Assembly: GCA_002418825.1 (NCBI GenBank)
Contig: DIEW01000031.1
Coordinates: forward strand, 342 to 29,903
Length of the DNA: 29,562 nt
Reading direction: 5' to 3'
Origin: Syntrophaceae bacterium UBA5764
GTDB lineage: Bacteria; Desulfobacterota; Syntrophia; Syntrophales; Smithellaceae
A program made the translations under genes and the position numbers. Below the pieces are notes generated by a model. That model saw only the letters and a list, made by a program, of their open reading frames with translations. It was not told where the DNA came from and did no database searches. Within the stretch, counting starts at the first letter, position 1. Each line of letters starts with the position of its first letter. Shown piece by piece: positions 1-7,119 of this stretch.

Positions 1-68
1 CGCGTCATCTCGTCGCCGTCCATCTCGACGACGGTTGTTTTCACCTGGATCTTTTTCACCAAAGTCAT
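1..68 (-). CDS. icd: NADP-dependent isocitrate dehydrogenase, N-terminal fragment
   Basis: Only the first 22 codons lie in the window. They run off the left edge and encode a start ending in VVEMDGDEMTR. That MDGDEMTR signature is the N-terminus of the eukaryote-type, homodimeric NADP isocitrate dehydrogenases, which oxidise isocitrate to 2-oxoglutarate and CO2. The ATG at 68 is preceded by AGGAG with 8 nt spacing. The gene starts 27 nt after the aconitase stop on the same strand, so the two probably form an operon for consecutive TCA-cycle steps. All codons seen are GC-rich in third position, like the adjacent 3' end of acn and unlike most of the window. The family call rests on a short peptide, but a very distinctive one. 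Confidence 0.8.
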   Translation of the reverse strand, partial: MTLVKKIQVKTTVVEMDGDEMT

Positions 69-95
69 CGATTCAACTCCTGGGTTTTCATTCTT

Positions 96-2030
96 TCACG
101 ATGTGCAGCTTGCATTCAAGGCGCCGCCGGCGAGGATCAGCGACCGCTGGCGTGGCGAGAGGGTGTGCCTCACGGTGAACGTCAGGTGTTTCGTGCGGTT
201 TTCCACCGTGAGGGTTTCTCCGTCCTCCAAGGCGGCGCGCACGTTCGGGATCGTGAGCCGGTCTCCCTGCGCGATCCGGTCGTAGTCCGCCTCGTCCGCG
301 AAGAGGAGCGGCAGGATGCCGAAATTGACCAGGTTGGCGGCGTGGATCCGCTCGAAGGATTTGGCGATCACGGCCTTTACCCCGAGATACATGGGGCAGA
401 TCGCCGCGTGCTCGCGGGACGACCCCTGCCCGTAGGAGAGCCCCGCCACGATGACGTTGTGGCGGACCTCGTCGCGGATGCGGGCGGCCCGGGCGGGAAA
501 GGTCCCGTCGAGGATTTCGAAGACGAATTCGGCGTAGCGGGGGATGTTGGAACGGTATTTCATCCGCGCGCCGGCGGGAATTATGTGGTCGGTGGTTATT
601 TTGTCGCCCAGCTTAATCGTCACCTGCGCCTCGATATTATCCGGAAGCGGCGAATTTATCGGCGGCGCACCGATGTTGGGGCCGCGGTAAATTTTGACGG
701 ATTTCGTGTTTTTCCTCGGCCATTCAAAGAGGGAATCATCGAGGTGAAATGTCCGGGGCATTTTCACCCTGGGATAAGGCATCTTTAATTCGCGCGGGTC
801 GATAAATTTTCCCGTCAGCAAGGCGGCGGCAGCCGTTTCTGGGCTTACCAGATAGACATCCGCGTCCATCGTTCCGGAACGTCCCAAAAAATTTCTGTTT
901 GACGTGCGCAGCGAAACAGCGCCCGAAGGCGGACTTTGACTGTTACCGATGCAAAAGCCGCAGGCGTTTTCCATCAGCCGCGCCCCAGAGGCAATGAGAT
1001 CGGCAAGGTAACCTTGTCTGGCGAGATTTTCCAAAACCTGTCTGGAGCCCGACGCCAGAATAAAGCTGACATCCGGATGAGCGACTTTTCCCCGGAGAAT
1101 TTTGGCCGCGGTAACGAGGTCTTTATATGAAGAATTGGTGCAGCTTCCCAGGCATACCTGGTTTACCGGCAGTTTTTTCATGCTTTTGACGGTGGCGATA
1201 TTGTCCGGGCTGTGCGGTTTTGCCGCCAGCGGCACGATTCTGGACAAATCGATATCGACTACTTTTGTGTAGGCCGCGTCTTTGTCCGCTTCCAATTGCA
1301 CAAAATCTTTTTTCCTTTTTTGCGATGTCAGAAATTTCAACGTCTCCCCGTCGCTGGGAAAAACGGAAGTCGTCACGCCGCATTCCGCGCCCATATTGGC
1401 GATAGTGGCGCGTTCCGGCACGCTCAGCGTCTTCAGTCCATCACCGCCGTATTCGAAAACAGTTCCCACGTTTCCTTTCGTGGTGAAGATTTCCAAAACT
1501 TTGAGAATGACGTCTTTGGCGGAAATCCACGGCCGTAGTCTGCCGCTTAGATTGATTTTAACCACTTTCGGGCAGGTAAGATAAAACGGCTTTCCGGCCA
1601 TGGCCAGCGCGACATCCAGGCCGCCCGCGCCGATGGCGAACATGCCCAGCGCTCCGCCGGTCGGCGTGTGGCTGTCCGAGCCGATGAGCGTTTTGCCCGG
1701 CTTGCCGAATCTTTCCAGATGCACCTGATGACAAATTCCGTTTCCCGCGCGCGAAAGAACGATGCCGTATTTTTGCGCCACCGTCTGCAGATAGCGATGG
1801 TCATCCGCGTTTTCAAAACCAATCTGAATGGTGTTGTGGTCGATGTAGCTCACCGACAATTCGGTTTTAACTTTGGGTATGTTCATGGCTTCGAATTGAA
1901 GATAAGCCATGGTGCCCGTGGCGTCCTGCGTGAGCGTCTGGTCGATACGAATGCCGATTTCCTCTCCGGGCGTAAGCTTTCCGGAAAGCAAATGGCGCTC
2001 AAGAATTTTTTCGACTAAGTTTTTTCCCAT
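96..2030 (-). CDS. acn: Aconitate hydratase (monomeric [4Fe-4S] aconitase)
   Basis: Interconverts citrate and isocitrate in the cytoplasm. The 644-residue protein has the aconitase order: catalytic domains 1-3 (about residues 1-440) and a C-terminal swivel domain (about 465-625). Visible motifs are GSDSHTPTGGALGMFAIGAGG (117-137), GSCTNSS with cluster ligand Cys297, ACGFCIG with Cys357 and Cys360 (the usual motif is CGPC, here Phe), DKITTDHIIPAG (476-487) and GLSYGQGSSREHAA (530-543). ATG 2030 is chosen over an upstream in-frame start at 2084 because AAAGGA precedes it by about 7 nt and the protein then begins in normal family fashion. icd follows after 27 nt. Bases 181-540 are about 66% GC with almost exclusively G/C third positions, against about 53% for 541-900, so the last ~150 codons look different in origin. 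The homologous LeuC/homoaconitase families are less likely because LeuC and LeuD are normally separate. Confidence 0.93.
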   Translation of the reverse strand: MGKNLVEKILERHLLSGKLTPGEEIGIRIDQTLTQDATGTMAYLQFEAMNIPKVKTELSVSYIDHNTIQIGFENADDHRYLQTVAQKYGIVLSRAGNGICHQVHLERFGKPGKTLIGSDSHTPTGGALGMFAIGAGGLDVALAMAGKPFYLTCPKVVKINLSGRLRPWISAKDVILKVLEIFTTKGNVGTVFEYGGDGLKTLSVPERATIANMGAECGVTTSVFPSDGETLKFLTSQKRKKDFVQLEADKDAAYTKVVDIDLSRIVPLAAKPHSPDNIATVKSMKKLPVNQVCLGSCTNSSYKDLVTAAKILRGKVAHPDVSFILASGSRQVLENLARQGYLADLIASGARLMENACGFCIGNSQSPPSGAVSLRTSNRNFLGRSGTMDADVYLVSPETAAAALLTGKFIDPRELKMPYPRVKMPRTFHLDDSLFEWPRKNTKSVKIYRGPNIGAPPINSPLPDNIEAQVTIKLGDKITTDHIIPAGARMKYRSNIPRYAEFVFEILDGTFPARAARIRDEVRHNVIVAGLSYGQGSSREHAAICPMYLGVKAVIAKSFERIHAANLVNFGILPLLFADEADYDRIAQGDRLTIPNVRAALEDGETLTVENRTKHLTFTVRHTLSPRQRSLILAGGALNASCTS

Positions 2031-2048
2031 TAACTGATCCTTTTTAAA

Positions 2049-2084
2049 TTCATATAATAAACAGGATGGATTATCAACTGGCAA
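2049..2084 (-). promoter_or_regulatory. Candidate promoter(s) of the acn-icd operon
   Basis: Read on the minus strand, two overlapping sigma-70-like pairings are possible. One is TTGATA (2077-2072), 17 nt, TATGAA (2054-2049). The other is TTGCCA (2084-2079), 19 nt, TATTAT (2059-2054). Either would start transcription only about 10-20 nt before the acn ATG at 2030, leaving a very short leader that just includes the ribosome site. Consensus matching is the only evidence. Confidence 0.35.
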
Positions 2085-2137
2085 AAAGTGGTCAGGGCGA
2101 ACAAAAAGGCTTAATCCGCATTTTTTTCTGCGCGCGG

Positions 2138-2230
2138 ACGGCGCTATCAGATATCGCCGTTATCCAGTTCTTTTACGCGTACGGCGCTATCAGATATCGC
2201 CGTTATCCAGTTCTTTTACGCGTACGGCGC
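2138..2230. repeat. 43-bp tandem duplication spanning the stop codon of the NlpC/P60 gene
   Basis: Two identical 43-bp units lie head to tail at 2138-2180 and 2181-2223, followed by the first 7 bases of a third (2224-2230). On the minus strand each unit carries the last codons of the upstream hydrolase gene plus its TGA. The first copy met by transcription ends the protein at 2190, and the second is an out-of-frame relic in the 3' untranslated region, since 43 is not a multiple of 3. Each unit contains the near-palindrome GGCGATATC-T-GATAGCGCC, so the transcript can form two tandem hairpins, but no U-run follows them. Confidence 0.97.
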
Positions 2231-3056
2231 GCTGAAATCTTTTTTGAAAGTAGGGAGTATCCAGGCTGTCGATGCGGATAGTTTTGCTTCTGTAAGAGGC
2301 GTGAACAAACTGGTTGTTGCCGATATAAATGCCCACATGGCCTAAGGGGCGGCGCGTATGAAAAAAAACCAAATCACCCTCCAGCAGTTCATCACGGTTG
2401 ATGCTTGTACCGGCGCCGGACTGAGCGTGCGCACTGCGCGGCAAATCAACGCCGAAGAGAGAATAAATTTCGCGAACAAAGGCGGAGCAGTCGATGCCCT
2501 TTACCGTGGATCCGCCCCATTTGTACGGAACGCCGAGAAAACCGAGGGCCGTTTTTACCAGCAGATGCCTTTCGTCGGAAGGTTTCTCCGTTTCCAAAGT
2601 TTGCGGGCTGATGTATTCATCTTTTTCCATCTCTTTTTCGCCGGCGTCGGATGGCGTGAGATTATCAGATTGCGGGATGATGATTTTTTGACCGATACGT
2701 ATTTTGTGCGGGTTGATGCTGTTGAGCGTGATTAACTGTTGCACCGGAACCCCTGCTTTTTGCGCGATTACGGAAAGAGTGTCTCCTTTTTTGACCGTGT
2801 AATGGACGACGGAAGCGGCGGCTGAATCTTCTGAACGTGCCGTGCTTTTTTCAGGGATGATTAAAACCTGTTTCGGGCGAATAACGGTTTTACTAAGGTT
2901 ATTCGCCTTGATGATTTCATTTGTGCTGACATTGTGACGGCGGGCTATGCTTTGCAGGCAGTCACCGGTTTTTACCGTGTATTGCTGTGCTGCGGTTGCC
3001 TGACCCGCGCCCAGAAGCACAAATAGCGAGAACACGATGAACTTCAAACGGCTCAT
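2190..3056 (-). CDS. Secreted LysM-LysM-NlpC/P60 peptidoglycan hydrolase
   Basis: Predicted cell-wall endopeptidase that cleaves peptide stems of peptidoglycan. The 288-residue protein has a signal peptide (about 1-22, cleavage near ATA-A). Two LysM glycan-binding modules follow at about 26-68 and 86-128, each with the YTVKxGD start and IIP end. After an acidic, Ser/Pro-rich linker comes an NlpC/P60 domain (about 165-280). The catalytic triad candidates are Cys190 in GIDCSAF, His240 in GHVGIYIG and His252 in FVHAS. Start ATG 3056 has only a modest GGAA upstream. The gene is divergent from mtgA, giving an autolysin/glycan-synthesis pair around a shared 258-bp region. Its 3' end is duplicated (43-bp repeat) without altering the protein. 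Confidence 0.92.
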   Translation of the reverse strand: MSRLKFIVFSLFVLLGAGQATAAQQYTVKTGDCLQSIARRHNVSTNEIIKANNLSKTVIRPKQVLIIPEKSTARSEDSAAASVVHYTVKKGDTLSVIAQKAGVPVQQLITLNSINPHKIRIGQKIIIPQSDNLTPSDAGEKEMEKDEYISPQTLETEKPSDERHLLVKTALGFLGVPYKWGGSTVKGIDCSAFVREIYSLFGVDLPRSAHAQSGAGTSINRDELLEGDLVFFHTRRPLGHVGIYIGNNQFVHASYRSKTIRIDSLDTPYFQKRFQRAVRVKELDNGDI

Positions 3057-3156
3057 TAAAATTTTCCGGCACGCTTTTCCCGGCTTTTTTTGACTCGCGC
3101 GCAGATTTTTATCCGCTCCCGTGTTTCGTAAGTGCTGAAATGCATTAGGGTAACGT

Positions 3157-3193
3157 GCGGTGGAAATCCAGGGGAGCTGATTGCCGGCACCGC
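3157..3193 (+). other. Inverted repeat in the mtgA upstream region
   Basis: A perfect 6-bp inverted repeat, GCGGTG at 3157-3162 and CACCGC at 3188-3193, encloses a smaller palindrome TGGAAATCCA (3161-3170). It lies about 120-160 bp before mtgA. The surrounding bases resemble fragments of a cobalamin riboswitch box, but the conserved core is not intact. It could be a structured leader, an operator or chance. Confidence 0.25.
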
Positions 3194-3314
3194 GTCTGTG
3201 ATTTTAGATGCGCAACTTTTACTAGAAACGGATTTATCTGTCAAATATATTTTGCAAACTGGACTAAAAAAGTATAGGAAACGACACGAAAATTTTATTT
3301 GCTGCCGGAGAAAA

Positions 3315-4091
3315 ATGAACAGAAAATACGATATAAAGCGTTGGGGCAAGATGGCATCAGTAATGCTGATTTTGGCAGCGGGTTTTTTTGCCGTTGATAT
3401 AGGACGTTACTTTTTTTATCCCGACATGAAATATTTTAAAAAGCACAACCCCGCGAAAACGGCTTTTATGGAATACAGAGAAATGACCTGGCGGCAGCAG
3501 GGGGTGAAGAAAAAAATAAGGAAAATTTGGGTTCCGCTTTCTCAGGTATCTCCTTATGCGCTCAAGGCGGTGATTATTGCGGAAGACCACAAGTTCTGGA
3601 CGCATGAAGGCTTCGATTTCGAGGCGATGCAATATGCGCTGGAGAAAAATATCAAACAAAATAAAGTAAGGGTCGGCGGCAGCACAATTTCCCAGCAGCT
3701 GGCAAAGAATTTGTTTCTCACGCCGAAGAAAAACCCGGTAAGAAAAATCAAGGAAGCCATTCTCACCTGGCGGCTGGAAAAACACTTGAGCAAGAAAAGA
3801 ATTCTCGAACTTTATCTGAATGTGGCCGAATGGGGAGACGGAATATTCGGCATCGAAATGGCGGCGCGGCATCATTTTGGTGTAAGCGCTTCCGGATTGA
3901 GTCCGCGTCAGGCGGCGATGCTGGCCGTGATTCTGCCCAATCCAAGGCGTTACCGGACGGACGGTTCATCAAGATACGTGACAAGACAGGCCGAAAGAAT
4001 CTATCGGATTATGGTGCGCCAGGGCATTGTTGTTGAAGAATATGATGAGATAATGAAGGAAAGTGATAATTTTTCAATCACTATTCCCTGA
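3315..4091 (+). CDS. mtgA: Monofunctional biosynthetic peptidoglycan transglycosylase (GT51)
   Basis: Polymerises lipid II into glycan strands at the inner membrane. The 258-residue protein has one N-terminal membrane anchor (about 12-30) and a single GT51 domain (about 70-240). Visible motifs are the catalytic AEDHKFWTHEGFD (89-101, Glu90), GGSTISQQLAKNLFL (121-135), a second conserved block around RKIKEAIL (143-150), and ELYLNVAEWG (165-174, candidate second Glu). No transpeptidase domain follows, as in MtgA and unlike bifunctional PBPs. The reading frame is open back to 3132, but ATG 3315 is chosen because GGAG lies 4 nt upstream and it gives a normal family N-terminus. The next gene starts 37 nt downstream. 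Confidence 0.93.
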   Translation: MNRKYDIKRWGKMASVMLILAAGFFAVDIGRYFFYPDMKYFKKHNPAKTAFMEYREMTWRQQGVKKKIRKIWVPLSQVSPYALKAVIIAEDHKFWTHEGFDFEAMQYALEKNIKQNKVRVGGSTISQQLAKNLFLTPKKNPVRKIKEAILTWRLEKHLSKKRILELYLNVAEWGDGIFGIEMAARHHFGVSASGLSPRQAAMLAVILPNPRRYRTDGSSRYVTRQAERIYRIMVRQGIVVEEYDEIMKESDNFSITIP

Positions 4092-4128
4092 TGGCGCGGG
4101 GAATAAAAGATTTTACAAAAAATCTGCC

Positions 4129-4938
4129 ATGAAAATAAAATATTTGATTTTTGTTTCGCTTGTTTTCTTGAACGGTTGCGGTTGTGAGGCAATTGTAAAT
4201 CGGCTGGCATTCGCTCCCGCGGAAACCGCGACGAATGTGCCGGAAATTCTTCCCGCGGGTGTGCACGAAGTTTACATACGCACTGCCGATGATATACGTC
4301 TGCAATGTTTTTTTATTCCCCGTCGTTCATCCCCCGGTATTATCATCTATTTTCACGGAAACGCGGGAAATATTTATGAACGATTGCCGGAGCTGGTAAA
4401 TCTCTCCAAAACGGATATCAGTGTTCTGGGTGTCGGCTACCGCGGCTACGGTAAGAGCACGGGCAAACCGTCAGAAAAGGGAATTTATCTCGATGGACGG
4501 GCGGCGATTAAGTACGCCATGGAAGAACTGGGATACGCAAGAGATGAGATTTTCCTCTGCGGCCGTTCCATCGGTTCGGTGGTGGCTCTGGAACTGGCCA
4601 GAAACAATAAATTCGCCGGCGTCATTCTTGTTACGCCTCTGACCAGCGGGCAGGAAATTTTAAGAGCGCACGGCTATGGTCCGATTTCCTTGTTGGTCGG
4701 AGATGTCATCGACAACATGAAAAAACTTCCGGATATTTTTTGCCCGGTTTTGATTATACATGGAGACAAAGACGAAGTTGTTCCCTGGGTGATGGGGCAG
4801 AAAATTTATTCCCAACTGAATGTTGCCAAAAAGATGGTGACGATCAGCGGGGGGCATCATAGCGATTTGGAACGTGTGGGTGATGTTTTATACCACAAAT
4901 CCATTGCGCAGTTCATTCGCGCCAGCGGCGGCGGATGA
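4129..4938 (+). CDS. Lipoprotein alpha/beta hydrolase (ABHD13/17-like serine hydrolase)
   Basis: The 269-residue protein begins with a lipoprotein signal ending in LNGC (Cys17), so it is probably anchored to the outer or inner membrane facing the periplasm. The alpha/beta-hydrolase fold shows oxyanion motif YFHGNAGN (74-81), YRGYGKS (104-110), nucleophile elbow GRSIGS (Ser147), Asp215 in HGDKDEVVP and His243 or His244 in GGHHSD. The substrate is unknown; relatives are thioesterases or acyl hydrolases. ATG 4129 is chosen over an upstream GTG at 4063 because the lipoprotein signal starts exactly there, although no strong Shine-Dalgarno precedes it. It lies 37 nt after mtgA and is probably cotranscribed. 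A strong terminator follows. Confidence 0.87.
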   Translation: MKIKYLIFVSLVFLNGCGCEAIVNRLAFAPAETATNVPEILPAGVHEVYIRTADDIRLQCFFIPRRSSPGIIIYFHGNAGNIYERLPELVNLSKTDISVLGVGYRGYGKSTGKPSEKGIYLDGRAAIKYAMEELGYARDEIFLCGRSIGSVVALELARNNKFAGVILVTPLTSGQEILRAHGYGPISLLVGDVIDNMKKLPDIFCPVLIIHGDKDEVVPWVMGQKIYSQLNVAKKMVTISGGHHSDLERVGDVLYHKSIAQFIRASGGG

Positions 4939-4962
4939 TTACCCGCGCCTTTGCTTTTCAAG

Positions 4963-4996
4963 AAAAAACCGGAGAAAATTTTTCTCCGGTTTTTTT
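4963..4996. terminator. Bidirectional rho-independent terminator
   Basis: An A-tract, CCGGAG (4969-4974), an A/T-rich loop region, CTCCGG (4984-4989) and a T-tract (4990-4996) form a long perfect inverted repeat with runs of A and T on its two sides. It therefore works in both directions, between the plus-strand hydrolase (stop 4938) and the minus-strand thiolase (stop 5016). Confidence 0.9.
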
Positions 4997-5015
4997 GTTT
5001 TTGTTCAATCGTGTT

Positions 5016-6266
5016 TTAAATTGTTTCGATAACGCAAGCCATGGAAACGCCGCCGCCGCCGCAAAGCGTGGCCATGCCGAGTGTCTTGCCGCGTTTGCGC
5101 ATGGAATTAATCAGCGTGACCATGATCCGACAGCCGGTGGAGCCGACAGGGTGGCCGAGGCCGATACCGGAACCGTTTATGTTGGTTATCTCGCGGTTGA
5201 GTTTCAGCTCTTTTTCGCAGCCCATGTATTGCGCCGCGAACGCTTCGTTGACCTCGATTTGTTCGAAATCGTTTATTTTCAAGCCCGATTTGTTCAAAAG
5301 GTCGCGCACCGCCGGCACGGGGCTAAGACCCATTACGGAAGGATGGCAGGCGCCGCGGCCCACGGCGGTAATCCGCGCCAGCGGTTTAACGCCAAGCTCC
5401 TTGGCTTTTTCCGCCGACATGATGACCATCGCGCTGGCGCCGTCGTTAATACCGGAGGCGTTACCGGCGGTCACTTTGCCGATTTTCGGCACGAAAGCGG
5501 GCGGCAATTTTTTCAAATCATCCATGGTCAGTTGAGGACGGAAATGTTCATCCTTGTCAAAAATTACGGGTGGTTTCCCTTTTTTTTGCGGTATTTCCAC
5601 CGGCACGATTTCATCTTTAAAATCTCCTTCCAACGTGGCGCGCTCCGCGTTGTTATGGCTGCGCAGCGCCACTTCATCCATCTCTTCACGGCTGATATTG
5701 AGAAGTTCTGCGACAAACTCCGCCGTTAGTCCCATTATGTAAGGCTTGCCCCGATACATATCTATAAGCGCTCCTTCTTTGAGCGGCCCCTTTTCCGGTC
5801 CGGGTATAATGTGCGACCCGCAGTGCAGGGCACGGATTAAAACATCCACGAGAACCTGGTCCTGCAGGCGGTAGCCCCAGCGGGCTCCCGGTACGGCATA
5901 AGCTACACCCGACATATGCTCCATACCGCCGGCAAGAATGACATCGGCCATGCCGGCCTGAATCATGGCCATACCCGAAATTACGGCCTCCATGCCGGAG
6001 ATACAAACGCGATTGATTGTAACAGCGGTAATACTTTCGGGAATACCGGCCAGAAGCTGGGCTACACGGGTGACATTAAGCGTGTCCGCCGGCTCTATAC
6101 AGCAACCGAAACGCACATCGTCAATCAAAGAAGCGTCGATACCTGCTCGTTTTACCGCCTCTCTCATTACTATGCTTCCCAGCGTTGCTGCGTTCAGATC
6201 TCTCAGACTTCCGCCGAAAGTCCCTACGGCCGTGCGACATGTGGAAACAATAACTACATCTTTCAT
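5016..6266 (-). CDS. Thiolase family protein (acetyl-CoA C-acyltransferase)
   Basis: Condenses or cleaves 3-ketoacyl-CoA in fatty-acid or acyl-CoA metabolism. The 416-residue protein carries the acyl-accepting Cys88 (NRVCISGMEAV), NEAFAAQ (340-346), GHPVGSTG with His372, and CGGGG with proton-relay Cys402. The active-site motif reads CISG where most biosynthetic thiolases have CGSG. About 20 extra residues (roughly 145-178) precede the TAEF block, so it is somewhat longer than the usual ~390 residues. ATG 6266 is preceded by AAGGAG with 8 nt spacing. It is convergent with the upstream hydrolase and ends at the shared terminator. Its exact chain-length specificity cannot be read from sequence. 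Neighbouring SDR, FabK-like and carboxyltransferase genes support a role in acyl-CoA metabolism. Confidence 0.9.
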   Translation of the reverse strand: MKDVVIVSTCRTAVGTFGGSLRDLNAATLGSIVMREAVKRAGIDASLIDDVRFGCCIEPADTLNVTRVAQLLAGIPESITAVTINRVCISGMEAVISGMAMIQAGMADVILAGGMEHMSGVAYAVPGARWGYRLQDQVLVDVLIRALHCGSHIIPGPEKGPLKEGALIDMYRGKPYIMGLTAEFVAELLNISREEMDEVALRSHNNAERATLEGDFKDEIVPVEIPQKKGKPPVIFDKDEHFRPQLTMDDLKKLPPAFVPKIGKVTAGNASGINDGASAMVIMSAEKAKELGVKPLARITAVGRGACHPSVMGLSPVPAVRDLLNKSGLKINDFEQIEVNEAFAAQYMGCEKELKLNREITNINGSGIGLGHPVGSTGCRIMVTLINSMRKRGKTLGMATLCGGGGVSMACVIETI

Positions 6267-6601
6267 CTGTTAAACTCCTTATGCTGTGAAAATAAAATTA
6301 AACTTTTGTACCACAATAAATAAAAATTAAAAATAAATATTTTCGTTTCCCCATTCTTATCAAGAAATTAATCCATGAAAAGGCTGTTTTTATTTGCCGA
6401 AAAAACGTTAAGGGAAAAGACTTGATTTTTAATCCGCCGCAAATTTCTGCCGTCGAGGGTTGACAAATGACTTTAAAAAATCGGTTTTCTGCCGCATTTT
6501 GTTGCTTGAAAAAAGTTGTTTTTCTGTTAGTATTCACCATCGTTTTCGAAAAACAGGGGATATTTTAACGACACAAAATTAATTTTTTTCAGGAGGGGAT
6601 G
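6267..6601. other. Divergent intergenic region
   Basis: This AT-rich stretch of about 335 bp separates the divergent thiolase (-) and Cache-protein (+) genes and must hold both promoters. A plausible plus-strand promoter lies at 6506-6533. A near-palindrome GTTTTCGAAAAAC at 6542-6554 falls at the predicted transcription start and could be an operator. An 80-codon minus-strand frame at 6298-6540 has no ribosome site or recognisable protein character and is not called a gene. No RNA gene is visible. Confidence 0.6.
6506..6533 (+). promoter_or_regulatory. Candidate sigma-70 promoter of the Cache-domain gene
   Basis: TTGAAA (6506-6511), a 16-nt spacer and TAGTAT (6528-6533) would start transcription near 6540, about 60 nt before the gene. 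A separate perfect TTGACA at 6460-6465 lacks a good -10 partner. Moderate consensus match only. Confidence 0.35.
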
Positions 6602-7081
6602 ATGAAAGCCAGAAGAAGGATGTTGATTGTCTTATTAGCCGTGTTTTTGGCGGTGATTTTTGGGCAGGCTTGTGAAAAAGATACTACCAAGGTTAAAGGA
6701 GGCGAAAGGGCTCAGGCTAAACTACTGGTAAAAAAAGCCGTGGCGTTTTTAGAGAAGAACGGTAAGGGAAAAGCGCTGGCGGAGTTCAATAAGCCGGACG
6801 GACAGTTTGTAAAAGATTCACTTTATGTGTTTGCCTACGATTTGAACGGGACGGTGATAGCTCATCCTAAGAAACCCGAAGAAATCGGGAAAAATATGCT
6901 TAAAGAACCGGACAGTCAGGGTAAGTTTTTCAGAAGAACGATAGTCAACAAGGCTAAAGCAAAAGGCGAAGGATGGGTGAAATACACATTTTTGAATCCG
7001 GTAACCCAGAAAGAAGAACCAAAGACAACTTATTTCAAGAAGGCGGGCGATATGATAGTCTGCTACGGTTTCTATAATTAG
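6602..7081 (+). CDS. Secreted single Cache-domain (sCache_2-like) protein
   Basis: The 159-residue protein has an N-terminal signal segment (about 7-23) ending in GQAC. Cys24 might be lipidated, though the lipobox is imperfect. The rest matches a small periplasmic ligand-sensing Cache domain: a long helix (about 36-62), then YVFAYDLNGTVIAHP (75-89), IGKNM (95-99) and GEGWVKYTF (122-130) with the closing beta strand at the C-terminus. Such stand-alone domains bind small organic ligands; no signalling output domain is attached here. ATG 6602 is preferred to 6599 because AGGAGG (6591-6596) is then 5 nt away. It is apparently a single-gene unit, divergent from the thiolase. Confidence 0.8.
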   Translation: MKARRRMLIVLLAVFLAVIFGQACEKDTTKVKGGERAQAKLLVKKAVAFLEKNGKGKALAEFNKPDGQFVKDSLYVFAYDLNGTVIAHPKKPEEIGKNMLKEPDSQGKFFRRTIVNKAKAKGEGWVKYTFLNPVTQKEEPKTTYFKKAGDMIVCYGFYN

Positions 7082-7119
7082 GGAAATATTTTTACCGCAG
7101 ACAAATTATCATAAAAAAA

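Noticed and set aside
165..788. 207-codon plus-strand frame
   Set aside because: Lies wholly antisense to the GC-rich 3' part of aconitase; no ribosome site, composition reflects the real gene.
3145..3200. Cobalamin-riboswitch-like bases (AGGGTAAC, GGTGGAAATCC)
   Set aside because: The conserved core expected after this box and the remaining helices are absent, and mtgA is not a cobalamin gene; kept only as an unexplained inverted repeat.
4935..5729. 264-codon plus-strand frame
   Set aside because: Antisense to the thiolase and crosses the terminator; His/Arg-rich shadow translation.
6298..6540. 80-codon minus-strand frame in the thiolase/Cache-gene gap
   Set aside because: No Shine-Dalgarno, no recognisable protein pattern, and it covers the region where both promoters must lie.
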